A program made the translations under genes and the position numbers. From positions 1-64,000 of the IMG/VR virus record IMGVR_UViG_3300045996_003052: a stretch of 64,000 nt of DNA; one strand, given 5' to 3'. Shown one piece after another: positions 29,689 to 36,593 of this stretch. Origin of the DNA: a virus. A model generated the notes under the pieces. The model did no database searches. It worked only from the letters and a program-made list of their open reading frames with translations, and had not been told where the DNA came from. Every line of letters begins with the position of its first letter. The stretch's first letter is position 1.

Positions 29689-30572
29689 TCCCCGAGTCAC
29701 CCGCTATTGCGGAACGCCTGAAAGAACTCGCGCAGGAATATTGGGGTGAGGACGAGAACGGTGAATGTGCTCATAAGAAGCCGGAAGCCGAGCAACATAA
29801 ACTCGACACGCTTTGGGCTGAGAACCCGGTGGAATGCCTCACGCGATTAGCCGCCTATGCCTATCAACTCGGACTCGCTGCCGCCGAGGCCCGCCTCGTG
29901 ACCCTCGAACGGGAACGGGAAGAGTTGAAAGATGGACCGCCAAATCCTGTCGAATTATTGCGCGGCGATTCTAGTCTGCGGCAGCTAAATTGGGATAGCT
30001 ATGGCGCGCCGTCGGTCACCAATGAAGCATTAGACGCCGCTGCGCGGTTGATAAGTCGATTGGCAGCCGTTCCCACAGTGCTCGGCGGCGTGCAATTAGA
30101 AGTTCACAGCGATGGCTGGGATATAGAGATCGAAATCGGCCCGAACGGGTTACCAGAAAGCGCCTACGTTAAGGGGCCGAAAGAAGAAGAAGAATCACAA
30201 CTCACCGAGGCCCAGGACACGATCGCCCGACTCCAGCAGGAACTTGAAGAATGGCGGGAGGCGCTAGCGCGACAGAAATCCAATGGGGAGTGGGAAACTC
30301 CAACGGAAGTGGCGAACAGTTTAGCGGCATCGCATAAGACAATAGGCCGGACACTTAGAACTGCCGAAGCCACCCTCCGTGTGGCCGAGGCACGGCTGCG
30401 CGAGTACGGGCAACATAAAAGAGGCTGTGCCGTGTGGATTTGCGGTAACTGCGGCGCTCGCGGCATTTATTTTGGCGGCAAACTATGCTGTACAAGTTGT
30501 GAGAAATTCAGCGAACAGTCCTGCACCTGCGGATTCGTCATCGAGGGGCGCACGACGGAGCCGCGAGGATGA
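29685..30572 (+). CDS. Coiled-coil protein with C-terminal zinc ribbons, 295 aa
   Basis: ATG at 29,685 overlaps the previous stop by 4 bp; the earlier in-frame region belongs to the gene before. N-terminal helix, a central DSYGAPSVTNEALDAAARLI segment (a region also found in small phage proteins that precede replication genes), then a long coiled coil (about residues 160-250). The C-terminal 50 residues carry CGNCGARG, CCTSC and a CTC (two ribbons). Unknown function. Confidence 0.6.
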   Translation: MIPESPAIAERLKELAQEYWGEDENGECAHKKPEAEQHKLDTLWAENPVECLTRLAAYAYQLGLAAAEARLVTLEREREELKDGPPNPVELLRGDSSLRQLNWDSYGAPSVTNEALDAAARLISRLAAVPTVLGGVQLEVHSDGWDIEIEIGPNGLPESAYVKGPKEEEESQLTEAQDTIARLQQELEEWREALARQKSNGEWETPTEVANSLAASHKTIGRTLRTAEATLRVAEARLREYGQHKRGCAVWICGNCGARGIYFGGKLCCTSCEKFSEQSCTCGFVIEGRTTEPRG

Positions 30573-30751
30573 CTTTGCAAATGCATTTGCTCTTGTTGCT
30601 GGCCGAAGCCCTGATCGATCACCTCGAAGGCAACGACGGCTTCTCGCACGGCGCTTACGGGATCGGCACCCCGGCGTATCATACCCGGCACGAACGCGTC
30701 ACAGAATTGCGGTGGATGGTCGAAGAACTTAAAAAACTAGGGTCGGCGTAA
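30569..30751 (+). CDS. Hypothetical protein, 60 aa
   Basis: ATG overlaps the upstream stop by 4 bp. Leu-rich helix (MTLQMHLLLLLAEALIDHLE), then a charged helix. Not long enough for a clear membrane assignment. Last gene of the hairpin-poor block. Confidence 0.5.
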   Translation: MTLQMHLLLLLAEALIDHLEGNDGFSHGAYGIGTPAYHTRHERVTELRWMVEELKKLGSA

Positions 30752-30758
30752 AAAGGTG

Positions 30759-30787
30759 TGTACAGCGAGAACTTCGCAAATTATAAT
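30759..30787 (+). promoter_or_regulatory. Rightward promoter
   Basis: TAAAAAG, then TGTACA (30,759-30,764), 17-bp spacer, TATAAT (30,782-30,787). The ATG of the next gene is 6 nt downstream. Confidence 0.78.
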
Positions 30788-30793
30788 AGGGGT

Positions 30794-31153
30794 ATGGAAA
30801 TACTAACCCCCGTTGACGAGGTAAGCGAGAGCCTCGCGTTGCTGGCCCCTAAGTTAGATGGGGAATCCGCGCAGCCACAGGAGCTTGACGATGAGCCACA
30901 ACAAATCGCGCGTTTGCTAGAGCGACAGAACGTCACGTATGACCCAGTCTGGGAAGCCACGGAACGCTGTTACCCGCAATGGTTGCCAGTGCGCTGTAAC
31001 TCCCTTCGCCGGGCCATTCTTCTAGCGAGCTCCGCGACGCAACACCGCACCCGGGCATTTACGGTGCAACGGAGGGGGCGACTGGTATGTCTACGACTAA
31101 TTCCGAAGGAAATCTCATCCAGCGAGGGGCACGAGCTTGTGCATACTGCTTGA
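30794..31153 (+). CDS. Hypothetical protein, 119 aa, probably leaderless
   Basis: ATG at 30,794, 6 nt after TATAAT; an in-frame extension upstream would overlap the promoter. The N-terminal 50 residues are acidic, then a basic region (RCNSLRRAILLA, RRGRLVCLRLIP). Overlaps the next gene by 67 bp. Unknown; it is the first gene of the replication region. Confidence 0.55.
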   Translation: MEILTPVDEVSESLALLAPKLDGESAQPQELDDEPQQIARLLERQNVTYDPVWEATERCYPQWLPVRCNSLRRAILLASSATQHRTRAFTVQRRGRLVCLRLIPKEISSSEGHELVHTA

Positions 31154-31290
31154 CACTAATCAAGCAGTATTATTGCCATCACCACGACGCTATTTGGGTT
31201 ACGCGTAAGAACGGCGACTTCTTTATGCGGTGTATGGATTGTCTGTACGAAAGCCCCGACGTTGTTATCAGTCGATCCCGCCAAGTTTAA
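31087..31290 (+). CDS. Zinc-finger protein, 67 aa
   Basis: ATG within the preceding gene. CAYC at about residues 18-21 and CMDC at about residues 49-52, with two His between, form a likely zinc finger. It overlaps the helicase start by 29 bp. An 11-bp inverted repeat is at 31,143-31,170. Confidence 0.55.
   Translation: MSTTNSEGNLIQRGARACAYCLTLIKQYYCHHHDAIWVTRKNGDFFMRCMDCLYESPDVVISRSRQV
31143..31170. repeat. Inverted repeat, 11-bp arms
   Basis: ATACTGCTTGA and TCAAGCAGTAT around CACTAA, in the overlap of two small genes. Confidence 0.9.
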
Positions 31291-32761
31291 GACTCCGGCG
31301 TACCAGCACCAAATAGAGGGCGTTGAGTTCTTAGTCAACCGCCCCTACGCGGCGTTATTTGACCAGCCAGGCGTCGGCAAATCAAAGCAGGTCGTTGACG
31401 CCGCTTGTCTCTTGTTCATAGAACAAGAGATAAGCGGCGTCGTCGTGGTTTGTCCCGCTGGAGCAAAGCGGGTATGGACCAACCTCCGCATCGGCGAGGT
31501 CGCGAAGCACGTCTGGGTTGATTCCGTGATGAACGAGTGGGACTCAAGTTCTGATGAAATCAGAACTAAAGTCGGTAAGCTTACCTGGACCGTGGTCAGT
31601 TACGAGTGCCTGCGGGTAGCTAACAACGTTACGCGCCTGATGAAGGCCCTTAAGGGTCGACAGGTTCTAATCGTCGCGGACGAAAGCATCAAGATTAAGG
31701 GCCATAAATCGCAACAGACGGTCGGAGCGCTTAGGCTCCGACAGGCTTGTAACCGTGCCTATATCTTGAACGGGACGCCAACGGGTGGAAATCCGTTAGA
31801 TTTGTACTGCCAGATGGAGTTCCTCTCGCCCCAGATCCTTCGGTGCGACAGCTTCTACCAATTCCGTAACAGACACGCTATCATCCAGCAGGCTAGGACA
31901 AAGGCTGGAAAAAAGTACCCAACGATCATCGGGTATACTCGCCTCGAGGTCCTTAAGAACCAAATCAAGCCCTACGCCATCAGGCGGTTGAGGAAGAACT
32001 GTCTCGATTTGCCGCAGAAAATCTACTACATCCGTGAAGTACCGTTTACTGAGTCCAGTTGGGCTCAGTATAAGGAAATGCGCGACCGGATGATCGTGGA
32101 GCTAAGCGGCCCCGACGTCGTCGTGGCGCGGCAAGCCATCGTCAAGAACATCCGGCTGCGCCAGCTTACGTCAGGCTTTATTGGTGGCCTGGAATCAACT
32201 GGTGGCGAAGCGGTTACAAGTTCGGAAAAGATGGACTTTGTGCTCGATCAGATCGATGACCTGATTGAGCAGGAGATTAACCCCGCTATCATTATTTGGG
32301 TTTACTTCACGTTTGAGTCGGAGCAGTATTACGCGCGTCTGAAGGATAAATACCCAACCGTGAGAATTCGCGGTGGCATTAAGCAGGAGGAGCGGAACTT
32401 TGCCGAGGAGGCCTTCAACGCCGATAGCGGGGATATGACTAGTGGGAGGCCAGTCATATTGCTTGGGCAGCCGCAGGCGGGTGGCCTAGGGCTGACCCTA
32501 ACCCGCAGCCACCACGTCTTTTACAGTTCCCAAGACTATAACCTGGTCACTCGCATTCAGTCAGAAGACCGCGTTGATCGCCCAGGACAACTTGCTAGTC
32601 CGAATATCTACGACGTGCTCGTTACAGGGCCGCAGGGCCAACGGACCATCGACCACGTTATCTATAAGGCCTTAAAGACGAAAGACGACATGGCGACGTG
32701 GACGGCAGCTGATTGGGTGCGGGCCATTGGCGACGAGTCGCCGGAGGAGTTTTTGTTTTGA
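31262..32761 (+). CDS. SNF2/DEAD-like superfamily 2 helicase, 499 aa
   Basis: Start TTG at 31,262 (no better start nearby). Walker A is DQPGVGKSKQ (residues 34-43), motif II is ADES (139-142), motif III-like NGTPTGG (170-176), and motif VI is SEDRVDRPGQ near 445. These identify an SNF2-type translocase, as found in many phages next to primase genes. It would remodel or unwind DNA during replication or recombination. Length is near that of phage SNF2 proteins. The coding DNA carries seven strong inverted repeats, including the 21-bp one at 31,397. Confidence 0.85.
   Translation: MLSVDPAKFKTPAYQHQIEGVEFLVNRPYAALFDQPGVGKSKQVVDAACLLFIEQEISGVVVVCPAGAKRVWTNLRIGEVAKHVWVDSVMNEWDSSSDEIRTKVGKLTWTVVSYECLRVANNVTRLMKALKGRQVLIVADESIKIKGHKSQQTVGALRLRQACNRAYILNGTPTGGNPLDLYCQMEFLSPQILRCDSFYQFRNRHAIIQQARTKAGKKYPTIIGYTRLEVLKNQIKPYAIRRLRKNCLDLPQKIYYIREVPFTESSWAQYKEMRDRMIVELSGPDVVVARQAIVKNIRLRQLTSGFIGGLESTGGEAVTSSEKMDFVLDQIDDLIEQEINPAIIIWVYFTFESEQYYARLKDKYPTVRIRGGIKQEERNFAEEAFNADSGDMTSGRPVILLGQPQAGGLGLTLTRSHHVFYSSQDYNLVTRIQSEDRVDRPGQLASPNIYDVLVTGPQGQRTIDHVIYKALKTKDDMATWTAADWVRAIGDESPEEFLF
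31397..31441. repeat. Intragenic inverted repeat, 21-bp arms
   Basis: GACGCCGCTTGTCTCTTGTT(C) pairs with (G)AACAAGAGATAAGCGGCGTC over 21 positions with one G-T pair; the loop is ATA. It encodes residues around the first helix after Walker A. Longest hairpin in the window. Confidence 0.93.
32241..32271. repeat. Intragenic inverted repeat, 11-bp arms
   Basis: TGCTCGATCAG and CTGATTGAGCA (one G-T pair), 9-nt loop, in the helicase gene. A further 10-bp pair lies at 32,047-32,070 (loop AGTT). Confidence 0.85.
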
Positions 32762-32771
32762 GGGCACTAAC

Positions 32772-32809
32772 TAACCTGAACGAGGTAAATAATTACCTCG
32801 TTCAGGTTA
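32772..32809. repeat. 17-bp hairpin in front of the 32.8-kb promoter
   Basis: TAACCTGAACGAGGTAA and TTACCTCGTTCAGGTTA, perfect, loop ATAA. It sits just after the helicase stop and runs into the AAAAAG of the next promoter. On the plus strand there is no T-tract after the stem. Confidence 0.92.
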
Positions 32810-32817
32810 AAAAGTGG

Positions 32818-32847
32818 TGTACAACTTGTGGTTTCGGGGACTATAAT
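32818..32847 (+). promoter_or_regulatory. Rightward promoter
   Basis: GGTTAAAAAG, then TGTACA (32,818-32,823), 18-bp spacer, TATAAT (32,842-32,847). ATG of the next gene is 7 nt downstream. Confidence 0.8.
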
Positions 32848-32854
32848 AATACCA

Positions 32855-33079
32855 ATGGAAACGCTTGACTTTAGCGGTGAAACGATTCGCGTTACCAATA
32901 AATCGGGCTTTAGGTACGACAAGTTGCCAATGCTGTCGTATGCCCCGGTAGTCTACGACCGCCTCGCCGACGCTTATAATCGGCGAGATTGGCGCGAGAT
33001 GAACCGCCTCGGGGCGCGGTGGTGGGACCCCTACGGCGAGCGCTGGCACAAATTTGGACCAAATTTTTGGGATGCCTAA
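32855..33079 (+). CDS. Hypothetical protein, 74 aa, probably leaderless
   Basis: ATG at 32,855, 7 nt after TATAAT and with no Shine-Dalgarno. Aromatic-rich protein (AYNRRDWREMNRLGARWWDP, then FGPNFWDA). Bracketed by two hairpin-promoter units (32.8 and 33.1 kb), so it is a single-gene transcription unit. Unknown. Confidence 0.6.
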   Translation: METLDFSGETIRVTNKSGFRYDKLPMLSYAPVVYDRLADAYNRRDWREMNRLGARWWDPYGERWHKFGPNFWDA

Positions 33080-33104
33080 GTCATTGAATATCAAGGACTT
33101 AGGC
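33074..33104. repeat. Hairpin in front of the 33.1-kb promoter
   Basis: GCCTAAGTC and GACTTAGGC, 13-nt loop with an inner TTG/CAA; includes the stop of the previous gene. Confidence 0.85.
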
Positions 33105-33118
33105 CCGTTAAAAAAGAG

Positions 33119-33147
33119 TGTACTGATAGAAATTCGGGGAATATAAT
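33119..33147 (+). promoter_or_regulatory. Rightward promoter
   Basis: CGTTAAAAAAG, then TGTACT (33,119-33,124), 17-bp spacer, TATAAT (33,142-33,147). Confidence 0.8.
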
Positions 33148-33176
33148 GGTTAATTTGCCATTTAGAAGGGAGAGCC

Positions 33177-33662
33177 GTGCCTGGACAGTTCACACCGTTT
33201 AGGGGGAAGCTGGAGAAGGTTCAAGAAGACCCAGAACGTCAAGAGAAGCTAAATGCCATCAAGGCGGACCTTGATAGCAAGAAGATGGGCGAGGTGGCGG
33301 AAGAGTACCGCGCGTACTACGACCGCAAGGAGAAGCTGAAGGAGGAGGAGTCTGAAGTCCAACTTCAGCTAGACGCGCGGATCCAGCTGCTCGTCGCTAA
33401 CCTAGAAGCGGCTGGGCTGGAGCAAGTTCGAACTAACGACGGCGGCACCACCCTCTTCATTAAGGACGACGTCTACTGCTCCCAGGAAAACCGCGAGGTG
33501 TTCCTCAATTGGATCAGGGAGACCAACAAGGAGGAAATGTTGACGGTGCACTACTCGACGATGAGCGCGATGGCGAAGGACGCGCTCCAGAAAGGCAGGC
33601 CGCTGCCTCCTGGCCTCAAGGCGTACTTTAAGCAGACAATCGGCATCCGGCGGAATAAGTAA
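33177..33662 (+). CDS. Conserved coiled-coil phage protein, 161 aa
   Basis: GTG after AAGGGAGAGCC. N-terminal charged coiled coil (AEEYRAYYDRKEKLKEEESE), then a domain with TNDGGTTLFIKDDVYC and a C-terminal PLPPGLKAYFKQTIGIRR. This layout recurs in phages just upstream of a putative ssDNA-binding or primase gene. It is probably a replication accessory protein, function unproven. Confidence 0.6.
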   Translation: MPGQFTPFRGKLEKVQEDPERQEKLNAIKADLDSKKMGEVAEEYRAYYDRKEKLKEEESEVQLQLDARIQLLVANLEAAGLEQVRTNDGGTTLFIKDDVYCSQENREVFLNWIRETNKEEMLTVHYSTMSAMAKDALQKGRPLPPGLKAYFKQTIGIRRNK

Positions 33663-33672
33663 AGGAGACGGC

Positions 33673-34467
33673 ATGGCGAAGACCGACCTAGAAAAACCTG
33701 GCACCACGGCAATCGACATTCAAAAATCACGGCCCGAGTTTCTAAAGGAGCGCGAGGGGAAAGAGATTCGGGGACTCGAGGAGGTTGGCTCCGACGAGAT
33801 GGTGCTGCCGCGGCTGACCCTGACGCAGGGAACGACGCCGCAGCGGCAAGAGGCGAACGCAAGCTTCATCCCCAACCTCAAGGAAGGCGACTTCTTCAAC
33901 TCCCTCACGAAACAAATCTATGGGCGGCGCGTTGTGGTGATGCCGCTACTCTTCAGAAAGTCGCGCATCTACTTTAAAGACATCAACGAGGGCGGTGGCT
34001 TGATCTGCCGCGCACCCCACGGCAATGACTGCCAGCTAAATGCGGGCGGCCTGTGCCTCCACTCCCGCTGGCAGGCTGATGGCACGCCGCCGGCGTGCAC
34101 GGAGTTCTACAACTACGCGTGCCTGCTGTATCCTAGCAACGAGCCCATCGTAGTGAGCTTGAAGGTGACCGGCATTCGTGCCGGTAAGGAGTGGAACAGC
34201 AAGATGCGGATGCGTGGTGCCGACCCGTTCGCTGGACTTTATGAGATTAAGTCCATCCAAGTGCCCAACAAAACCCGCCAGCTGTATTGGACGTATCAAA
34301 TCGACAACGCGGTCGAGGACGGTGGTTGGGTGAGCAACGACCAGTTCCAATACAACGAGAAGCAGTACATGCTTTGGTCAGAGAACCTTGATACTGGCAA
34401 GGCGAAGGTCGACGAGTCAACGCTTTCAGAAGAACAATTTGCGATGCGTGACGCTGCTGAAATGTAA
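33673..34467 (+). CDS. Putative replication protein (ssDNA-binding-like), 264 aa
   Basis: ATG after AAAGGAGACGGC. Pattern MVLPRLTLTQGTTPQRQE, then KEGDFFNSLTKQIYGRRVVV and a Cys cluster (CRAPHGNDC-LNAGGLC...C) that may bind zinc. This arrangement is that of a phage family sometimes proposed as ssDNA-binding proteins. Position between the coiled-coil protein and the primase supports a replication role; biochemical proof is not available to me. Confidence 0.55.
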   Translation: MAKTDLEKPGTTAIDIQKSRPEFLKEREGKEIRGLEEVGSDEMVLPRLTLTQGTTPQRQEANASFIPNLKEGDFFNSLTKQIYGRRVVVMPLLFRKSRIYFKDINEGGGLICRAPHGNDCQLNAGGLCLHSRWQADGTPPACTEFYNYACLLYPSNEPIVVSLKVTGIRAGKEWNSKMRMRGADPFAGLYEIKSIQVPNKTRQLYWTYQIDNAVEDGGWVSNDQFQYNEKQYMLWSENLDTGKAKVDESTLSEEQFAMRDAAEM

Positions 34468-34496
34468 GGCAAATACATTTGTAAAATGTTAATGTA

Positions 34497-35996
34497 ATGC
34501 GTGAAGACCTACTTGAAAAGTTCAAGGAACTTTTTAAGGGGGAAAATCGCGCCTACGGGCAGTGGCACCCAACGGACGGTCCCAGTACAAAACATGGGGC
34601 CGTCCCTACTTCAGCATATGAAGCGCACCTAACAGGCAGGGTAGGCTTAGGTATTGTTCCGGTCAATGAAAGCGGGCTATGTCGTTTCGGAGCAATTGAC
34701 ATTGACGTCGACACCATTGACCACAGCGAGTTGTACCGAAAGATTGAGGGGCGAAAGATGCCCCTTAACGTGTGCCGCAGTAAATCTGGGGCGGCGCACG
34801 TTTACCTATTTACGAAAGAACCTGGGTTGCCGGCGGCGGCAATCCAGCAGGTGTTGCAGAAGTGGGCGGGGGTGCTCGGTTACCCGACGGCGGAGATTTT
34901 TCCTAAACAGACACGCCTAGGCGCAAAAAACATCGGGAGCTGGATTAACCTGCCGTATTTCGGCGGGGACGATACGACCCGATACGCCGTAGGTCCCACT
35001 GGGGCGAGAAGTCTTGAAGACTTCTTGGATACCGTAGTCTATTACGATGCCGTTAACGGCGTCGTAATAGACGAAGCATCAACAACCCTGAAAGGCATGC
35101 CACCGTGTCTCACCGCATTGTGTGAACAGGGAATTGGGCAGGGGTTTAGGAACCAGGCGCTGTTCAACTTCGCAATCTTCTATAGGAAATCGGACCCAGG
35201 TAACTGGGCGGAGGCAACCCAGAAATTGAATAAGGAGTACTTTAGCCCGCCACTCGACTACCGCGAGGTGTCAGGTATCGTGGACTCTATCGGCAGGACG
35301 AAGTACCAATACCTTTGCGAGCAGTCACCCATTAGGGAACATTGCAACCGCGCAGTTTGCGAGACGCTGGTCTTTGGCGTGGGCAACAAGCCGTGGCATG
35401 AGGACGGGAGCTTCGACGACTTCGTCACGAGCAATTGTCGCAAGTTCTTATCAGACCCACCGCGCTACCTGGTCGAGGTTAACGGCCAAGACGTGACGCT
35501 AGAGTGGGATGACCTGTTTAATTTCCGGAACTTCAAAAGTAGCGTCGGTCAGAAGCTGAATATCATCATCCCAAACCTTAAGCAGCCTCAGTGGGAGCAG
35601 CAACTTCGCGAGCTGCTGTCGAAGAAGGTCGACATCGAGGCGCCTGAGGACGCCAGCACGATGGGCATCGTGCTTGAGAAGTTCGGCGAGTTCCTGACCC
35701 TCCGCGAACGTGCGTCGGAAAAGGAAGACCTACTTAAGGGGTTACCGATCCAAGTGGGCGAGGAGGTCATGTTCCGCGCCTCAGACTTTAAGCGGTACCT
35801 CCAGACCTATAAGCTGGACAAGGAAAACCTCCAAGACGTCTTCCTCGTACTGCGCCGCCAGGGCTGCCGCCACCACACGATGCGCGTCAAGGGCAAGGTT
35901 ACCCGGGTTTGGGCGTACCCGCTCAACCAGACAAACGAGCAGACTGAGGTCTTCTCGGCCGTCGACTTTAAGAACGATTTCGGCGAGGAGATGTGA
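34497..35996 (+). CDS. Archaeo-eukaryotic-type primase, 499 aa
   Basis: ATG start. Motif I is GAIDIDVD (Asp68 and Asp70). SKSGAAHVYLF (95-105) and EIFPKQTRLG with GSWINLPYFGG complete the AEP/PrimPol catalytic core. A Cys-rich segment (CEQSPIREHCNRAVC, about 280-300) is the likely zinc site. The C-terminus contains winged-helix-like regions. It would prime phage DNA synthesis. It contains an 18-bp-arm palindrome (35,037-35,072) in codons for YYDAVNGVVID. Confidence 0.8.
   Translation: MREDLLEKFKELFKGENRAYGQWHPTDGPSTKHGAVPTSAYEAHLTGRVGLGIVPVNESGLCRFGAIDIDVDTIDHSELYRKIEGRKMPLNVCRSKSGAAHVYLFTKEPGLPAAAIQQVLQKWAGVLGYPTAEIFPKQTRLGAKNIGSWINLPYFGGDDTTRYAVGPTGARSLEDFLDTVVYYDAVNGVVIDEASTTLKGMPPCLTALCEQGIGQGFRNQALFNFAIFYRKSDPGNWAEATQKLNKEYFSPPLDYREVSGIVDSIGRTKYQYLCEQSPIREHCNRAVCETLVFGVGNKPWHEDGSFDDFVTSNCRKFLSDPPRYLVEVNGQDVTLEWDDLFNFRNFKSSVGQKLNIIIPNLKQPQWEQQLRELLSKKVDIEAPEDASTMGIVLEKFGEFLTLRERASEKEDLLKGLPIQVGEEVMFRASDFKRYLQTYKLDKENLQDVFLVLRRQGCRHHTMRVKGKVTRVWAYPLNQTNEQTEVFSAVDFKNDFGEEM
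35037..35072. repeat. 36-nt palindrome inside the primase gene
   Basis: GTCTATTACGATGCCGTT meets AACGGCGTCGTAATAGAC, 18-bp arms with one G-T pair and no spacer. A second 9-bp palindrome (AGAAGTCTT-G-AAGACTTCT) is 12 bp upstream at 35,007-35,025. Confidence 0.93.
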
Positions 35997-36169
35997 TGGT
36001 CTTTATGCCACAGCAGCCGTTTTTCTTAATTTGCCCACATTGCACAAATAACGACCCTACGATGTTTTCGTTACTAGGTTACCTAATGAGTAGCAAGGGA
36101 CGGATGTACCTCTGCGAGGTTTGTTCGCGCGCATTTAAGGTGCTGGACGATGATACAGCTAACAGATAG
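35996..36169 (+). CDS. Zinc-finger protein, 57 aa
   Basis: ATG overlaps the primase stop by one base (GTGATG). CPHC at residues 13-16 and CEVC near residue 40 form a four-cysteine ribbon. Overlaps the HNH gene by 20 bp. Not recognised further. Confidence 0.55.
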   Translation: MVFMPQQPFFLICPHCTNNDPTMFSLLGYLMSSKGRMYLCEVCSRAFKVLDDDTANR

Positions 36170-36593
36170 GCAAATAGAACGTTTTTGGTCCCGTGTTAAT
36201 AAAACAGAAAGTTGTTGGCTTTGGACCCATACATTATTAGAAAATAGATACGGAATGTTTGGTGGCAAACCAGCACACCGAGTAGCATGGATGATTACCA
36301 ATGGAGAAATTATTAACGGTCTGCACGTGCTTCACAAGTGCGATGTAGGAATATGTGTTAGACCAGATCACTTGTTTTTAGGTACGCATACAGATAATAT
36401 GCAAGACATGATCAAGAAAGATCGTGCCCACTATTTAAGTGGTGAAAGTAATCGTGCAAGTAAATTAACAAGGTTACAAGTAGACGAAATAAGAAGAATT
36501 CGTAATCATACTACTTTAGACCAGTTATCGCGCCAATTTAATGTTTCAGTATCTACCGTAATGAATGTTATTCATTTCAGAACATGGCGATAG
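36150..36593 (+). CDS. HNH homing endonuclease with C-terminal HTH, 147 aa
   Basis: ATG start. Core HNH pattern is intact: SCWLW, HRVAW, HVLHKC (first His), CVRPDHLFLGT and N-x-x-D. The C-terminus has a short HTH (TLDQLSRQFNVSVSTVMNVI) as in free-standing phage homing endonucleases. AT-rich third positions differ from neighbouring genes, and the AT-rich tract runs into the helicase gene downstream. It probably spreads between phages by cutting that gene in recipients lacking it. Confidence 0.8.
   Translation: MIQLTDRQIERFWSRVNKTESCWLWTHTLLENRYGMFGGKPAHRVAWMITNGEIINGLHVLHKCDVGICVRPDHLFLGTHTDNMQDMIKKDRAHYLSGESNRASKLTRLQVDEIRRIRNHTTLDQLSRQFNVSVSTVMNVIHFRTWR

Noticed and set aside
32772-32814. 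Hairpin followed by AAAAAG as an intrinsic terminator
   Set aside because: The run is A, not T, on the plus strand, and on the minus strand the T-run precedes the stem, so it cannot act as a canonical terminator in either direction.
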